Positions 25,373-35,295 of a stretch of 64,000 nt of DNA are shown here, in pieces; the stretch's first letter is position 1; each line of letters starts with the position of its first letter. Below the pieces are notes generated by a model, which was not told the origin of the DNA, did no database searches, and saw only the letters and a program-made list of their open reading frames with translations. The position numbers were made by a program, and so were the translations under genes. Source of the DNA: Microbacterium sp. ABRD28 (GTDB lineage Bacteria > Actinomycetota > Actinomycetes > Actinomycetales > Microbacteriaceae); the NCBI RefSeq assembly GCF_003850245.1, contig NZ_CP031015.1:2480001-2544000 (forward strand), written 5' to 3'.

Positions 25373-26656
25373 TCAACGGCTCGGCGTGCGGGACGCCAAT
25401 CGGACGCGTCGGACAGCAGCGGTGACGCCGAGCGCCACCAGTATAGCCCCGACGGTCAGGGCCCCGAGCGGCAGGGTGCCGTACAGCAAGGTCTGCGCCG
25501 TCGGCAGGAACGGCGATCCCGGCGGGCCCGCGGCGTCTGCCGGAGGCAGCGGCGGCACCTCCACGGTGCTGGGCGTGGGCTGCGGCTCCGGAGCGCTCTC
25601 GGCGCGACGATAGAGCCGCACCCACTCCCGGAGGTCGCCGAGCGGATTCTGCGCCACGTCGGGCACGGTCGCGCTCAGTGCCGCGGCGGCGTCGATGAGG
25701 CCGTATCCGTACAGCGGATCGGGGACGGAGACCCCCGGAACCGGTCGCGCGGTGGAGATGATGCGGTTGATCACGTTGGCCGCGTCGAGGTCGGGGTACG
25801 CCGAGCGCACCAGCGCCGCGACGCCCGCCACGATGGGTGCCGCCCCACTTGTGCCGTTCCACGACACCACCCGGCCGTCGGCGGAGATGCCGAGGAGGTT
25901 CTCGCTGGGGGCGGCCACGCCGATGGTGATCCCCTGCGTGGAGGCCTCAACGCTGGCGCGTCCCTCAGGGTCGACACCGCCGACGGCGAGAACCCCCGGA
26001 ATCGTCGCCGGGGCACCGACGCGTGTGGTGCCGGTGCCACGATTCCCGGCGGCCACGATCACCACCACGTCGTTGTCGAAGGCGTAGAGGAACGCCTCGT
26101 CCCAGCTGCGGTCCCAGTCGGGGGTGTTCGTGGTGAGGGAGAGATTGATGATGTCGGCACCGTTGTCGACCGACCATCGGACGGCTTCGGCGATCTGATC
26201 GACGAACGGCACCGGCGAGGAGTTCCCCACCCCGATCGACACCGACAGCAGTTCGGCCGCCGGCGCGACGCCGATCATGCCCGTGTCCGGGCCCGTCCCC
26301 CGCGCCGCGGCGAGGGAGGCCACCCAGCTGCCGTGATTGCCGTCGACCGCGCCGACCGGCAGCCGGCCATCGGGCGCGCCGATGTCGGACACATCCGTGC
26401 CGCCGACGACCGCCCCGGCGAATTCGACCGGTCCACGACCGATCCCGGTGTCGATGATGGCGATGCGGGACCCCTCCCCGCGGGTCGTGCGCCATGCGTC
26501 ACGGATGCCGTAGTCATCGAGCCAGTACTCCGCGGCCCGCACGGGATCAGCGGCGGCGTCGGGCGTCGGCGTGGCCGCGGCGGCGGGGGTCACCAGCCCT
26601 GCGACCAGCACCCCGACGATTACGCCGATCATCCCTGCGCGGCCGCGGCGGATCAT
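25373..26656 (-). CDS. Membrane-anchored S8 serine protease (mycosin-like)
   Basis: 427 residues: signal peptide (about 1-28), subtilisin domain with the triad Asp in IAIIDTGIGRG, His in DGNHGSWVASL and Ser in WNGTSGAAPIVAG, a Pro-rich linker (about 355-385) and a C-terminal transmembrane helix (about 392-415) with a basic tail. This layout matches mycosins (MycP), which belong to ESX secretion loci, but no ESX or WXG100 gene is in the window. ATG 26656 has a strong GGAGGAG Shine-Dalgarno and overlaps the DUF501 stop by 4 bases. In mycobacteria the gene after DUF501 is ppx; this protease is in its place. Confidence 0.9.
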   Translation of the reverse strand: MIRRGRAGMIGVIVGVLVAGLVTPAAAATPTPDAAADPVRAAEYWLDDYGIRDAWRTTRGEGSRIAIIDTGIGRGPVEFAGAVVGGTDVSDIGAPDGRLPVGAVDGNHGSWVASLAAARGTGPDTGMIGVAPAAELLSVSIGVGNSSPVPFVDQIAEAVRWSVDNGADIINLSLTTNTPDWDRSWDEAFLYAFDNDVVVIVAAGNRGTGTTRVGAPATIPGVLAVGGVDPEGRASVEASTQGITIGVAAPSENLLGISADGRVVSWNGTSGAAPIVAGVAALVRSAYPDLDAANVINRIISTARPVPGVSVPDPLYGYGLIDAAAALSATVPDVAQNPLGDLREWVRLYRRAESAPEPQPTPSTVEVPPLPPADAAGPPGSPFLPTAQTLLYGTLPLGALTVGAILVALGVTAAVRRVRLASRTPSR

Positions 26657-27168
26657 CCGCTCTCCTCCCGCGGACACGCGCACACCTTCGGTGACCAGGT
26701 CGCCAGAGCGAGTGCGGCATCACCCACCGGATTCACCCCGGGTCCGGCTGCCAGGGCGTGCGCCGCCAGCGCGTGCAGGCACTTCACCCGCGTGGGCATG
26801 CCACCGGCCGAGATCCCGGCGATCTCGTCGACCTCACCGAACTGTGCGCGATCGGCGAGGTACTGCTCGTGTGCACGCCGGTAGGCGTCGAGCCCTTCAG
26901 GATCGGCGTGCAGCCGAGCGAGCAGCTCGGGCATGACCTGCCCGGCCTCCAGTGCGGACATGGCGGCGGTCGCGGCGGGATGTGTGAGGTAGTAGAACGT
27001 GGGGAAGGGCGTCCCGTCGGGGAGCCTCGGGGCGGTGGCGACGACCGTGGGGTTGCCGCAGACACACCGCGCGGCGATCCCCAGCACACCGCGCGCCGGG
27101 CGTCCCAGCTGACGCTGGAGCACAGCCAGGTCGGTGTCGCTCACGGGCGGATAGGGGGGCCTCGTCAC
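26653..27168 (-). CDS. DUF501 domain-containing protein
   Basis: 171 residues, cytosolic. The family features seen are LQRQLGRPARGVLGIAARCVCG with two cysteines, PFPTFYYLTHP, and GMPTRVKCLHALAAHALA with a further Cys and His; a final CACP adds two more. The spaced cysteines suggest metal binding, though no biochemistry is established for the family. The mycobacterial homologue Rv1025 also follows divIC and eno. GTG 27168 follows TAGCCT by 6 bases, and that hexamer contains the stop codon of the upstream gene. Confidence 0.88.
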   Translation of the reverse strand: MTRPPYPPVSDTDLAVLQRQLGRPARGVLGIAARCVCGNPTVVATAPRLPDGTPFPTFYYLTHPAATAAMSALEAGQVMPELLARLHADPEGLDAYRRAHEQYLADRAQFGEVDEIAGISAGGMPTRVKCLHALAAHALAAGPGVNPVGDAALALATWSPKVCACPREESG

Positions 27169-27174
27169 CCCGAC

Positions 27175-27180
27175 AGGCTA
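27175..27180 (-). promoter_or_regulatory. -10 hexamer TAGCCT overlapping the upstream stop codon
   Basis: TAGCCT on the minus strand starts with the TAG stop of the FtsB-like gene and ends 6 bases before GTG 27168 of the DUF501 gene; leaderless spacing. Confidence 0.45.
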
Positions 27181-27687
27181 CCCGGGGTCGGTGACGGTGG
27201 TGGCAAGGCCGGCCTCGGTGACCGAGCGCAGAAGCTGCGACATCCAGTCGGTGCGGGTGCGCTCGACCTCGTCGCTCACCGCGCCCTGCTCCTGCGGGAC
27301 GTCCTCGGGCGGCAGATCGTTGTCGACCAGGTAGACCACCTCACCGGGGCGCACGTAATACAGGCGCTCGCGGGCCTCGGTCGTGATGTAGGCCGGATCG
27401 CTCCAGCGCTCGCGCTCGGACTCGAGCTCGTCGATCTGCTCTCGCGTGAGCTGCACCGACCGCTCCAGAGCGGCGATCTGCTGCCGCTGATCGAGGTAGG
27501 TGCCCATCGTCGGCACGAGGACGAAGGCGGCGAGCACCACCAGGCCCAGCATGATCACCATGAACCCCGAGAGCCGGATGCCGCCGAGCCAGCCGCGCAC
27601 GTCGACGCGGCCGTCCGCGCGGCGACGCCCCGTTCGCCGGCGTCTGGTCGCCGGGGACGCCGAAGGGGGAGCCGATCGTGCGCTCAC
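27178..27687 (-). CDS. Septum formation initiator family protein (FtsB/DivIC)
   Basis: 169 residues: a basic cytosolic N-terminus (1-38), one transmembrane helix (about 41-62), then an extracytosolic coiled coil (LDQRQQIAALERSVQLTREQ) and the DivIC motif YITTEARERLYYVRPGEVVY. A divisome component that links FtsL- and FtsQ-type proteins at the septum. The C-terminal 45 residues are an acidic extension typical of actinobacterial members. It follows eno by 31 bases on the same strand, the conserved eno-divIC-DUF501 order of actinobacteria. Confidence 0.92.
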   Translation of the reverse strand: MSARSAPPSASPATRRRRTGRRRADGRVDVRGWLGGIRLSGFMVIMLGLVVLAAFVLVPTMGTYLDQRQQIAALERSVQLTREQIDELESERERWSDPAYITTEARERLYYVRPGEVVYLVDNDLPPEDVPQEQGAVSDEVERTRTDWMSQLLRSVTEAGLATTVTDPG

Positions 27688-27718
27688 GGCTCCCCCTTCG
27701 TCGATGATCAGCGGCGCG

Positions 27719-29756
<2,038 letters not shown>

Positions 29757-29788
29757 GTCCCCAGCCAACAAGCGCCGGGGCCCGCGCG

Positions 29789-30607
29789 TCAAGGACGAGC
29801 GCGCCATTCCGCGACGAGCGCGGGCACGAGGGCCTCAGCGGTGCGCCGGTAGCCCAGCGTGCTCGGGTGAAACCTGTCTGCGCTGAACATCGTCTCGGGT
29901 TCCCGGGCGAACAGGCGTCCGACCGCCGCGTGCAGCGAGACCGGTCGCGCACCCTCCTGACGTGCGGCGCGGGCCTGCTCGGTGGCGAGCCGACGCGACA
30001 GGCGCGAGACGAGCGTGCGCAGCGGCTGTGGCACAGGGCGCAGCGCCCCGAGGTCGGGGCAGGTGCCCACCACCACCCGCGCGCCACGCGCCCGCAGGGC
30101 GCGCACCGCGTCGACGAGATGACCGAGGGAGACCTCGGTGGGGACGCGGTGGGTGACGTCGTTGCCGCCGACGATGATGATCGCCAGGTCCGGGCTCAGA
30201 TCCGACGGCAGGCGTGCGATCTGGGCGGGAAGAGCGGATGACTCCGAACCGACCACCGCGACGGATCGGAGTCGTACCGGGCGCATCACCGCCGCACCCA
30301 GGCCTTTGGCAACCCGCGCGCCCAGGGTGTCCTTCGGCCGCTCAGCACCGAGCCCCGCGGCGATGGAGTCGCCGAGGACCACGAGATCGATCGGGTCGCC
30401 GTGCATGCGACGCCGCCACACCCGGTCGGCGTTCCGCGCGTCTTCACCGAAAGGTTTGCCGATCCGACGCCTCGCGATGGCGGCCTGCCGCCGGATGGCC
30501 CGGGGCACCGCCAGGCTCACCGTGACCGCGAGGACGACGGCGACCCCGCCGACAGTGAGCGGCGTGACGGCGTCGGCCCGGCGTGCAGGTCTTCGAGGGG
30601 GCGTCAT
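29789..30607 (-). CDS. SGNH/GDSL hydrolase, membrane-anchored
   Basis: 272 residues. One N-terminal hydrophobic segment (about 16-36) looks like an uncleaved signal anchor. Block I LVVLGDSIAAGLGAE holds the nucleophile Ser, block III IIVGGNDVTH the Asn, and block V SADRFHPSTLGY the Asp-His pair, so the esterase triad is complete. Probably acts on an ester or acetyl group outside the cytosol. Divergent to the permease at 30691. ATG 30607 is preferred over a longer frame that would cross the divergent promoter. Confidence 0.88.
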   Translation of the reverse strand: MTPPRRPARRADAVTPLTVGGVAVVLAVTVSLAVPRAIRRQAAIARRRIGKPFGEDARNADRVWRRRMHGDPIDLVVLGDSIAAGLGAERPKDTLGARVAKGLGAAVMRPVRLRSVAVVGSESSALPAQIARLPSDLSPDLAIIIVGGNDVTHRVPTEVSLGHLVDAVRALRARGARVVVGTCPDLGALRPVPQPLRTLVSRLSRRLATEQARAARQEGARPVSLHAAVGRLFAREPETMFSADRFHPSTLGYRRTAEALVPALVAEWRARP

Positions 30608-30677
30608 GAGGTCATTGCACGGGCCTTTGGTGAACGAAGAGCGTCGAAGGGGTGTCCACACCGCCCCCCTGTCTTAG

Positions 30678-30683
30678 TAGGGT
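30678..30683 (+). promoter_or_regulatory. -10 hexamer TAGGGT for the permease
   Basis: TAGGGT ends 7 bases before GTG 30691 and no Shine-Dalgarno is present; leaderless spacing. Confidence 0.5.
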
Positions 30684-30690
30684 TCGGGGC

Positions 30691-31953
30691 GTGTCCTCCC
30701 CTTCCCTCGCCCGACGGCTGGGGCTCGGCGACGCGGTGTTCATCGGGCTCGGCGCGATGCTCGGCGCGGGTGTCTTCTCCGCCTTCTCGCCCGCGGCCCA
30801 GGCCGCCGGCGCAGGCCTTCTCATCGGGCTCGTGCTGGCCGGCGTCGTGGCGTACGCCAATGCGACCTCTTCCGCTCAGCTCGCCGCGGTGTACCCGACC
30901 TCTGGCGGCACGTACGTCTACGGACGCGCGGAGCTGAACGACTGGTGGGGGTTCCTCGCCGGGTGGGGCTTCGTCATCGGCAAGACGGCCAGCTGCGCGG
31001 CGATGGCCCTCACCTTCGCCGCCTACGTCGCCCCCGACGGCTGGGAGCGGCCCCTCGCCGTCGCCGCGGTGGTCGCCCTCGGCGCCGTGAACTGGTTCGG
31101 CATCACCCGGACGGCGCAGCTGACCCGCATCATCGTCACCGTCGTCCTGCTCTGCCTCGCGGTGGCGGTGATCGCCGCAACCGCGGGAGCCGCCGCGGCT
31201 CCGGTCTCGCCCCCGCTGACGGTGCAGGGGCTCTTCGTCGGCGGCGCGTACGGGATCCTCCAGTCCGCGGGTCTGCTGTTCTTCGCCTTCGCCGGGTACG
31301 CCCGCATCGCCACCATGGGCGAAGAGGTGCGCGACCCCGCACGCGTCATCCCGCGCGCGATCTCTCTCGCCTTCCTGATCGTCGTGGTCATCTACGCCGT
31401 CGTGGCCGTCACGGTCCTCGCCGCGCTCGGCCCCGAGGCGACCGCCGCGGCATCCGATCCCGTGGCAGCGGCGGCAGCGACCGCGGGGTGGGCATGGGTG
31501 GATCCGGTCGTGCGGATCGGCGCTGCGGCCGCCGCGCTCGGGGCTCTTCTCGCCCTCATCGCCGGGGTGGGGCGGACGACCCTCGCCATGGCGCGGGAGC
31601 GGGACCTGCCGGTCTTCCTCTCGGGAGTGCATCCCCGGTGGCATGTGCCGCACCGCGCCGAGCTGCTGATCGTGCTCGCCGTGGTGCTGCTGGTGTCGAC
31701 CGTCGACCTGCGCGGCGCGATCGGCTTCTCCTCGTTCGGCGTGCTGACCTATTACCTCGTGGCGAACCTGGCCGCCCACCGCCAGACCGGGACCGCGCGC
31801 CGCTACCCGCGCTGGCTGCAGCTGATCGGGGTCGCGGGGTGCCTCATCCTCGCCCTGAGCCTCCCCTGGCAGAGCGTCGTCAGCGGCGCGGCGGTCCTGG
31901 CGATCGGTGTGGTCTACCGGATCGTGCGCCTGCGCGCCCGTCGCGCCGGGTGA
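30691..31953 (+). CDS. APC-family amino-acid permease
   Basis: 420 residues with about twelve transmembrane helices. The N-terminal family motif GLGDAVFIGLGAMLGAGVFS is the unwound substrate-binding helix 1; YPTSGGTYVYGR (helix 2-3), FFAFAGYARIATMGEEVRDP (helix 6) follow. A secondary importer driven by an ion gradient; the sequence resembles the basic/neutral amino-acid group, substrate undetermined. GTG 30691 is chosen from the leaderless -10. Its stop codon directly abuts that of convergent hisS. Confidence 0.9.
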   Translation: MSSPSLARRLGLGDAVFIGLGAMLGAGVFSAFSPAAQAAGAGLLIGLVLAGVVAYANATSSAQLAAVYPTSGGTYVYGRAELNDWWGFLAGWGFVIGKTASCAAMALTFAAYVAPDGWERPLAVAAVVALGAVNWFGITRTAQLTRIIVTVVLLCLAVAVIAATAGAAAAPVSPPLTVQGLFVGGAYGILQSAGLLFFAFAGYARIATMGEEVRDPARVIPRAISLAFLIVVVIYAVVAVTVLAALGPEATAAASDPVAAAAATAGWAWVDPVVRIGAAAAALGALLALIAGVGRTTLAMARERDLPVFLSGVHPRWHVPHRAELLIVLAVVLLVSTVDLRGAIGFSSFGVLTYYLVANLAAHRQTGTARRYPRWLQLIGVAGCLILALSLPWQSVVSGAAVLAIGVVYRIVRLRARRAG

Positions 31954-33261
31954 TCATCCCAGAGGCTTGATCTCGAGCTTCCCGGCATCGCGGTCGCCGG
32001 CGGCCACCGTCGCGAAAGCGGTGAATCCATCGGCGCGGGCACGCTCGAGCAGGGCCTTGAGGTTCTTCGTCCGCTGCTCGAGACGCACGCGCGCGCCGCG
32101 ATCGACGAGAGCAGACTTCACGGCCAGCAGATCTCCGACAGACGCGTCGCGATCGTGAACCAGCACGACCGCGTCGGCCATGGTCTCGTCAGCGGCAGGA
32201 ACGAGGTCGACGAGCCGCTCGAATCCGAGCGAGAAGCCGACCGCGGGGACCTCCTGGCCGAGGAATCGCCCGATCATCCCGTCATAGCGGCCCCCGCCGC
32301 CCAACGAGTACGACACGGCGGGGTGGGCGAGCTCGAAGATCGTGCCCGTGTAGTACCCCATCCCCCGAACCAGGAACGGATCGAACCGCAGCGGAACCTC
32401 ACCACTGCCCGCACCCACCCCGCGCGCGGCCGCCACGGCCTCGCCGATGCCCACGAGGTGGGCCACGACGTCGTCGGGCATCCCGTCGGGCAGCGCGGCG
32501 CGGATCCCCGACGCGGTGAGGGCATGGTCGGAGCCGGCGTCGGACGCGGCCAGACGGGCGAGGTGAGCCGCCACCGCGGTCACCGCGGCCTCGTCGGCCC
32601 CACGCTCGCGCAGCTCGACCGTCACGCCCTCGGGGCCGATCTTGTCGAGCTTGTCGAGGGTGATGAGCACCCCGGCGCGCGCGGCGGGGGGGAATCCGAA
32701 AGCCTCGAGCATCGCATCGAGCAGCCGACGGTCGTTGATGCGGACCTCGCCGCCCGCCAGTCCCAGCGCATCGAGGGTGTCGAGGGTCGCCGTCACCAGC
32801 TCCGACTCGGCACGGGAGGTGGCGTCGCCGATGATGTCGATGTCGCACTGCAGGAACTGCCGGTAGCGGCCCTTCTGCGGACGCTCCGCGCGCCACACCG
32901 GAGCGATCTGCACGGCCCGGAAGACGCTCGGCAGTTCGGCACGGTGACTGGCGTAGAAGCGCGCCAGTGGCACCGTGAGGTCGTAGCGCAGCCCCAGATC
33001 GGTGAGGGATGCGGGGTCGTCGGCGGCCGCGCGGATGGCGTCGGCGTCGAGCCCGCGCTTGAGCACGTTGTAGGCGAGCTTCTCGTTGTCACCGCCGATT
33101 CCGGCGTGGAGGCGGTCGTAATCCTCCATCACCGGGGTTTCGATCTCATCGAACCCATGCACCCGGTAGCGATCGCGGATGGTGCGGAGCACACGCTCGC
33201 GGCGGGCCTTGTCAGCGGGGAGGAAATCGCGCATGCCGCGCGGCGGGGTGACGGTGGGCAC
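31954..33261 (-). CDS. hisS: Histidyl-tRNA synthetase
   Basis: 435 residues. Class II synthetase: motif 1 region around GFDEIETPV, motif 2 FRAVQIAPVWRAERPQKGRY then FLQCDIDIIG, histidine-specific signatures (RYDLTVPLAR; GMGYYTG), motif 3 in SLGGGGRYDGMIGRF, and the C-terminal anticodon-binding domain (about 335-430). GTG 33261 has an AAGGA Shine-Dalgarno and lies 24 bases after the mazG stop, suggesting an nhaA-mazG-hisS operon. Confidence 0.97.
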   Translation of the reverse strand: MPTVTPPRGMRDFLPADKARRERVLRTIRDRYRVHGFDEIETPVMEDYDRLHAGIGGDNEKLAYNVLKRGLDADAIRAAADDPASLTDLGLRYDLTVPLARFYASHRAELPSVFRAVQIAPVWRAERPQKGRYRQFLQCDIDIIGDATSRAESELVTATLDTLDALGLAGGEVRINDRRLLDAMLEAFGFPPAARAGVLITLDKLDKIGPEGVTVELRERGADEAAVTAVAAHLARLAASDAGSDHALTASGIRAALPDGMPDDVVAHLVGIGEAVAAARGVGAGSGEVPLRFDPFLVRGMGYYTGTIFELAHPAVSYSLGGGGRYDGMIGRFLGQEVPAVGFSLGFERLVDLVPAADETMADAVVLVHDRDASVGDLLAVKSALVDRGARVRLEQRTKNLKALLERARADGFTAFATVAAGDRDAGKLEIKPLG

Positions 33262-33285
33262 CGGACCATCCTTCCAGGTCGTCCC

Positions 33286-33951
33286 CTAGGACGCGTCGCG
33301 CGGGGTGCCCTCGGCGGAGCGGATCCGATCGCCCAGGTTCCTCAGAGCGCCGCGGAGCGCCCGATCGGCGTCCCACCCCTGCTCCCGCGCACGGGCTGCC
33401 AGCGCGAGGAGGGCGTCGCCCAGCTCCGTCTCGGTCGACGGGACCGGGGCGGTCCCCCGCTCCACCGCAGGAGCGGTCAGACCGGGGACTCGCGCCGCCT
33501 TACCCAGCATCTTCTGTGCGAGGGCGAGCGCCGGCATCCGCTCCGACACGCCGTCGAGCACGCTCGTCCGCGTGCTCTTCTCCGCTGCCTTCGCGGCGTT
33601 CCAATGCACCAGCACCTCCTCCGGTGTCTCAGCGACGGCGTCTGCGAAGACGTGCGGGTGGCGGCGTTCCATCTTCTCGGCGAGCGCCGCGGCGACGTCG
33701 TCGATGTCGAACGGGTCGTTCGGATCCTCCGAGGCGATCTCGGCGTGGAAGAGCACCTGCCAGAGGAGGTCGCCGAGCTCCTCGCGCAGCTCCGGACGCG
33801 ACCCCGCTTCGACCGCGTCGATGAGCTCGGCCGACTCCTCGACGAGATAGGGCACGAGGTCGTCGTGGGTGATCAGACGCGACCAGGCGCATCGCTCACG
33901 CACCGCGTGCATCACCTCCGCCGCGCGGCGCAGTCCGTCATCCTCGCTCAT
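33286..33951 (-). CDS. mazG: Nucleoside triphosphate pyrophosphohydrolase MazG
   Basis: 221 residues. House-cleaning enzyme that hydrolyses (often damaged) NTPs to NMPs. One full MazG domain with the EExxE...ExxD metal motif in YLVEESAELIDAVE and LREELGDLLWQVLFH, then DIDDVAAALAEKMERRHPHVF; the second MazG-like half (after 130) is reduced, as in mycobacteria. ATG 33951 has AGGTG upstream; a GTG at 33957 would add two residues. In mycobacteria mazG also neighbours mfd. Confidence 0.94.
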   Translation of the reverse strand: MSEDDGLRRAAEVMHAVRERCAWSRLITHDDLVPYLVEESAELIDAVEAGSRPELREELGDLLWQVLFHAEIASEDPNDPFDIDDVAAALAEKMERRHPHVFADAVAETPEEVLVHWNAAKAAEKSTRTSVLDGVSERMPALALAQKMLGKAARVPGLTAPAVERGTAPVPSTETELGDALLALAARAREQGWDADRALRGALRNLGDRIRSAEGTPRDAS

Positions 33952-33967
33952 GCTCACCTCTCACGCG

Positions 33968-35164
33968 TCAGGCGATGTCCCCCGTGGTCTGAGCCGGCTC
34001 GGGGAGTTCCTCGTCGGCGGTCTCGGGAGACACCCGACGATAGTGGCGGGCGCGCTGGGCGACCAGGATCGCCGCGAGGATGATCGAGACGGCCGATCCG
34101 GCGAGCACACCGAGCGTCGCCTCGTCGCGCACGAGCGGGCTGCCTGCGAAGGCGAGCTCGGACAGCAGCAGCGACACGGTGAACCCGATACCGCCCAGCG
34201 CCCCGGCGGCCATGAGGTCGAGGAACGACAGCGGCGGCGTGGCGCCGCGGTTCAGCAGTCTCATCGAGATCCAGCTGAAGACCGAGATGCCGATGATCTT
34301 GCCCACGGGGAGGGCGACGAGGATGCCCCAGAAGGCGGGAGAGAGCTCGGTGGGCGAGACGGCGGGGATGACGACGAGCGCGGCCGAGAAGGCGAACAGC
34401 GGCAGGACGAGTCCGTTCACCCACGGCTCGAGGGCGTGGCGCGTGCGAAGCGCCGGCTGCTGGGCCATCGCGATCCCGAGCGCCACGCCGGCGATCGTGG
34501 CATGGACACCCGAGAGGTAGACCAGCACCCAGGTGGCCAGACCGATCGCGATGAGGGTGATGGTGATCGGGATGCGGCCGCGGGTGTCGAGGCGTCGGCT
34601 GAGGAAGCCGAAGGCGATCACCAGCAGGGCGGCCACGGCGAGAAGGCCGACGTTGACGTCGGTGGTGAAGAGCACCGCGATGAAGATGATGCCCACGATG
34701 TCGTCGAGGATCGCCAGGGCGAGAAGGAAGATCCGGATGCCGGAGGGCAGGCCCTTGCCGAAGACGGCGAGCACACCCAGGGCGAAGGCGATGTCGGTCG
34801 CGGTGGGGATCGGCCATCCCTGCGCGGCATCCGAGCGACCGGCGATGAGGACGAAGATGGCGATCGGGACGATGACGCCGCCCGCGGCGGCGATCGCGGG
34901 CTGAAGGGCCTTCTTCGCCGAGTTCAACTCACCGCTGGTGAGTTCGTATTGCAGCTCGACCGCGACGACGAAGAAGAAGACCGCCAGCAGGCCGTCCTGG
35001 ATCCAGTGGCCCACCGACATCTCGAACACGCCGGGGATGCCGAGGTAGGTCTCCTTCAGCGCCTGGGCCGCCGGGCCGAGCGGGGAGTTGGCCACGATGA
35101 GCGCCGCCGCAGCGGCGGCGAGGAGCACGATGGCGGGAAATCGGGCAGAGCGCAGCAGGGACAC
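33968..35164 (-). CDS. nhaA: Na+/H+ antiporter NhaA
   Basis: 398 residues with about twelve transmembrane helices. The ion-binding aspartate pair is in LAILDDIVGIIFIA, preceded by TATDIAFALGVLA; the FFFVVAVELQYEL and GIGFTVSLLLSELAF segments are typical. Extrudes sodium in exchange for protons at alkaline pH. The C-terminal 30 residues are acidic and cytosolic. GTG 35164 follows an AAAGGA Shine-Dalgarno. First gene of a probable operon with mazG and hisS. Confidence 0.95.
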   Translation of the reverse strand: MSLLRSARFPAIVLLAAAAAALIVANSPLGPAAQALKETYLGIPGVFEMSVGHWIQDGLLAVFFFVVAVELQYELTSGELNSAKKALQPAIAAAGGVIVPIAIFVLIAGRSDAAQGWPIPTATDIAFALGVLAVFGKGLPSGIRIFLLALAILDDIVGIIFIAVLFTTDVNVGLLAVAALLVIAFGFLSRRLDTRGRIPITITLIAIGLATWVLVYLSGVHATIAGVALGIAMAQQPALRTRHALEPWVNGLVLPLFAFSAALVVIPAVSPTELSPAFWGILVALPVGKIIGISVFSWISMRLLNRGATPPLSFLDLMAAGALGGIGFTVSLLLSELAFAGSPLVRDEATLGVLAGSAVSIILAAILVAQRARHYRRVSPETADEELPEPAQTTGDIA

Positions 35165-35256
35165 AGGCGGTCCTTTCGTCGGTGTCTGGCGGGTACGCTG
35201 ACGCGCACGCCGACCAGGCTTCCCGGCACACCGCTGTCGATTCTACCGGGGTCTGC

Positions 35257-35274
35257 TGTGACATCCCCGTCACA
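35257..35274. promoter_or_regulatory. Inverted repeat TGTGAC-N6-GTCACA before ppc
   Basis: A perfect 6-bp inverted repeat with a 6-base spacer, centred about 30 bases before the predicted ppc transcription start, overlapping the -35 region. It resembles CRP/GlxR half-sites (TGTGA/TCACA), but their spacing is N8 here rather than the usual N6. Candidate operator for a repressor. Confidence 0.4.
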
Positions 35275-35283
35275 CAGCGGCGA

Positions 35284-35289
35284 TACCGT
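35284..35289 (+). promoter_or_regulatory. -10 hexamer TACCGT for ppc
   Basis: TACCGT ends 6 bases before ATG 35296; leaderless spacing, with an inverted repeat just upstream. Confidence 0.5.
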
Positions 35290-35295
35290 GGGGGC

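Noticed and set aside
24167..26884. 905-codon open frame on the plus strand
   Set aside because: Antisense to NDH-2 and the S8 protease, whose motifs are complete; the composition is typical of a shadow frame.
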